This document shows positions 7,229-7,278 of a stretch of DNA of 7,278 nucleotides, in pieces. The position numbers and the translations under genes were made by a program. Source of the DNA: Porticoccaceae bacterium (GTDB lineage Bacteria; Pseudomonadota; Gammaproteobacteria; Pseudomonadales; Porticoccaceae); contig JAUUYV010000082.1 in the NCBI GenBank assembly GCA_030590275.1, forward strand, positions 1 through 7,278, in the 5' to 3' direction. Numbering within the stretch: the stretch's first letter is position 1; every line of letters begins with the position of its first letter. Under the pieces are notes generated by a model that was not told the DNA's origin, did not search any database, and worked only from the letters and a program-made list of their open reading frames with translations.

Positions 7229-7278
7229 AAAACTTTACTCATCTCCGACAATTCCGTACTGATTTATCTGGTTCTAGC
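7229..7278 (-). other. Upstream region of uppP, cut by the window edge
   Basis: The 50 bases before uppP hold only candidate Shine-Dalgarno bases. I see no convincing -35/-10 pair and no other coding sequence; a GATAAA near 7263-7268 is too weak a -10 match to call. A promoter, or another co-transcribed gene, may lie beyond the right edge. Confidence 0.4.

Overview
The window looks like ordinary chromosome from a Gram-negative bacterium, most likely a gammaproteobacterium. The reasons are an RND pump next to a TolC-type outer-membrane channel, a proteobacterial-type M18 aminopeptidase (ApeB) and an UppP with the usual motifs. Base composition appears close to balanced by eye. Genus cannot be read from the sequence; a marine gammaproteobacterium is a guess. 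About 98% of the window is coding.

Left half (1-4081, plus strand): the 3' part of a tripartite efflux operon. The first gene is a 5'-truncated RND inner-membrane permease that runs off the left edge. It is followed after 2 nt by a TolC-family outer-membrane factor with a signal peptide. The periplasmic adaptor (membrane fusion protein) such a pump needs is not in view and is expected just upstream. The three parts would form one envelope-spanning, proton-driven exporter of unknown substrate.

Right half (4189-7228, minus strand): a tight three-gene run read right to left. It holds uppP (undecaprenyl-diphosphate phosphatase), a beta-hydroxyacid dehydrogenase of the 3-hydroxyisobutyrate dehydrogenase/tartronate-semialdehyde reductase family, and apeB (M18 metallo-aminopeptidase). 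Gaps are 4 and 3 nt and each downstream ribosome-binding site lies inside the preceding gene, so co-transcription and translational coupling are likely. The three enzymes do not form an evident shared pathway: lipid-carrier recycling, hydroxyacid/semialdehyde redox, and peptide turnover.

The two units converge on a 107-bp spacer without a convincing terminator. No RNA gene, mobile element, CRISPR array or integration scar was recognised, and I see no previously undescribed system. The points most worth a second look are the non-AcrB proton-relay residues of the pump, an 8-G run in the dehydrogenase gene, the in-frame TGA-AAC-GTG junction between the dehydrogenase and apeB, and a short tandem repeat just after the channel protein's signal peptide.
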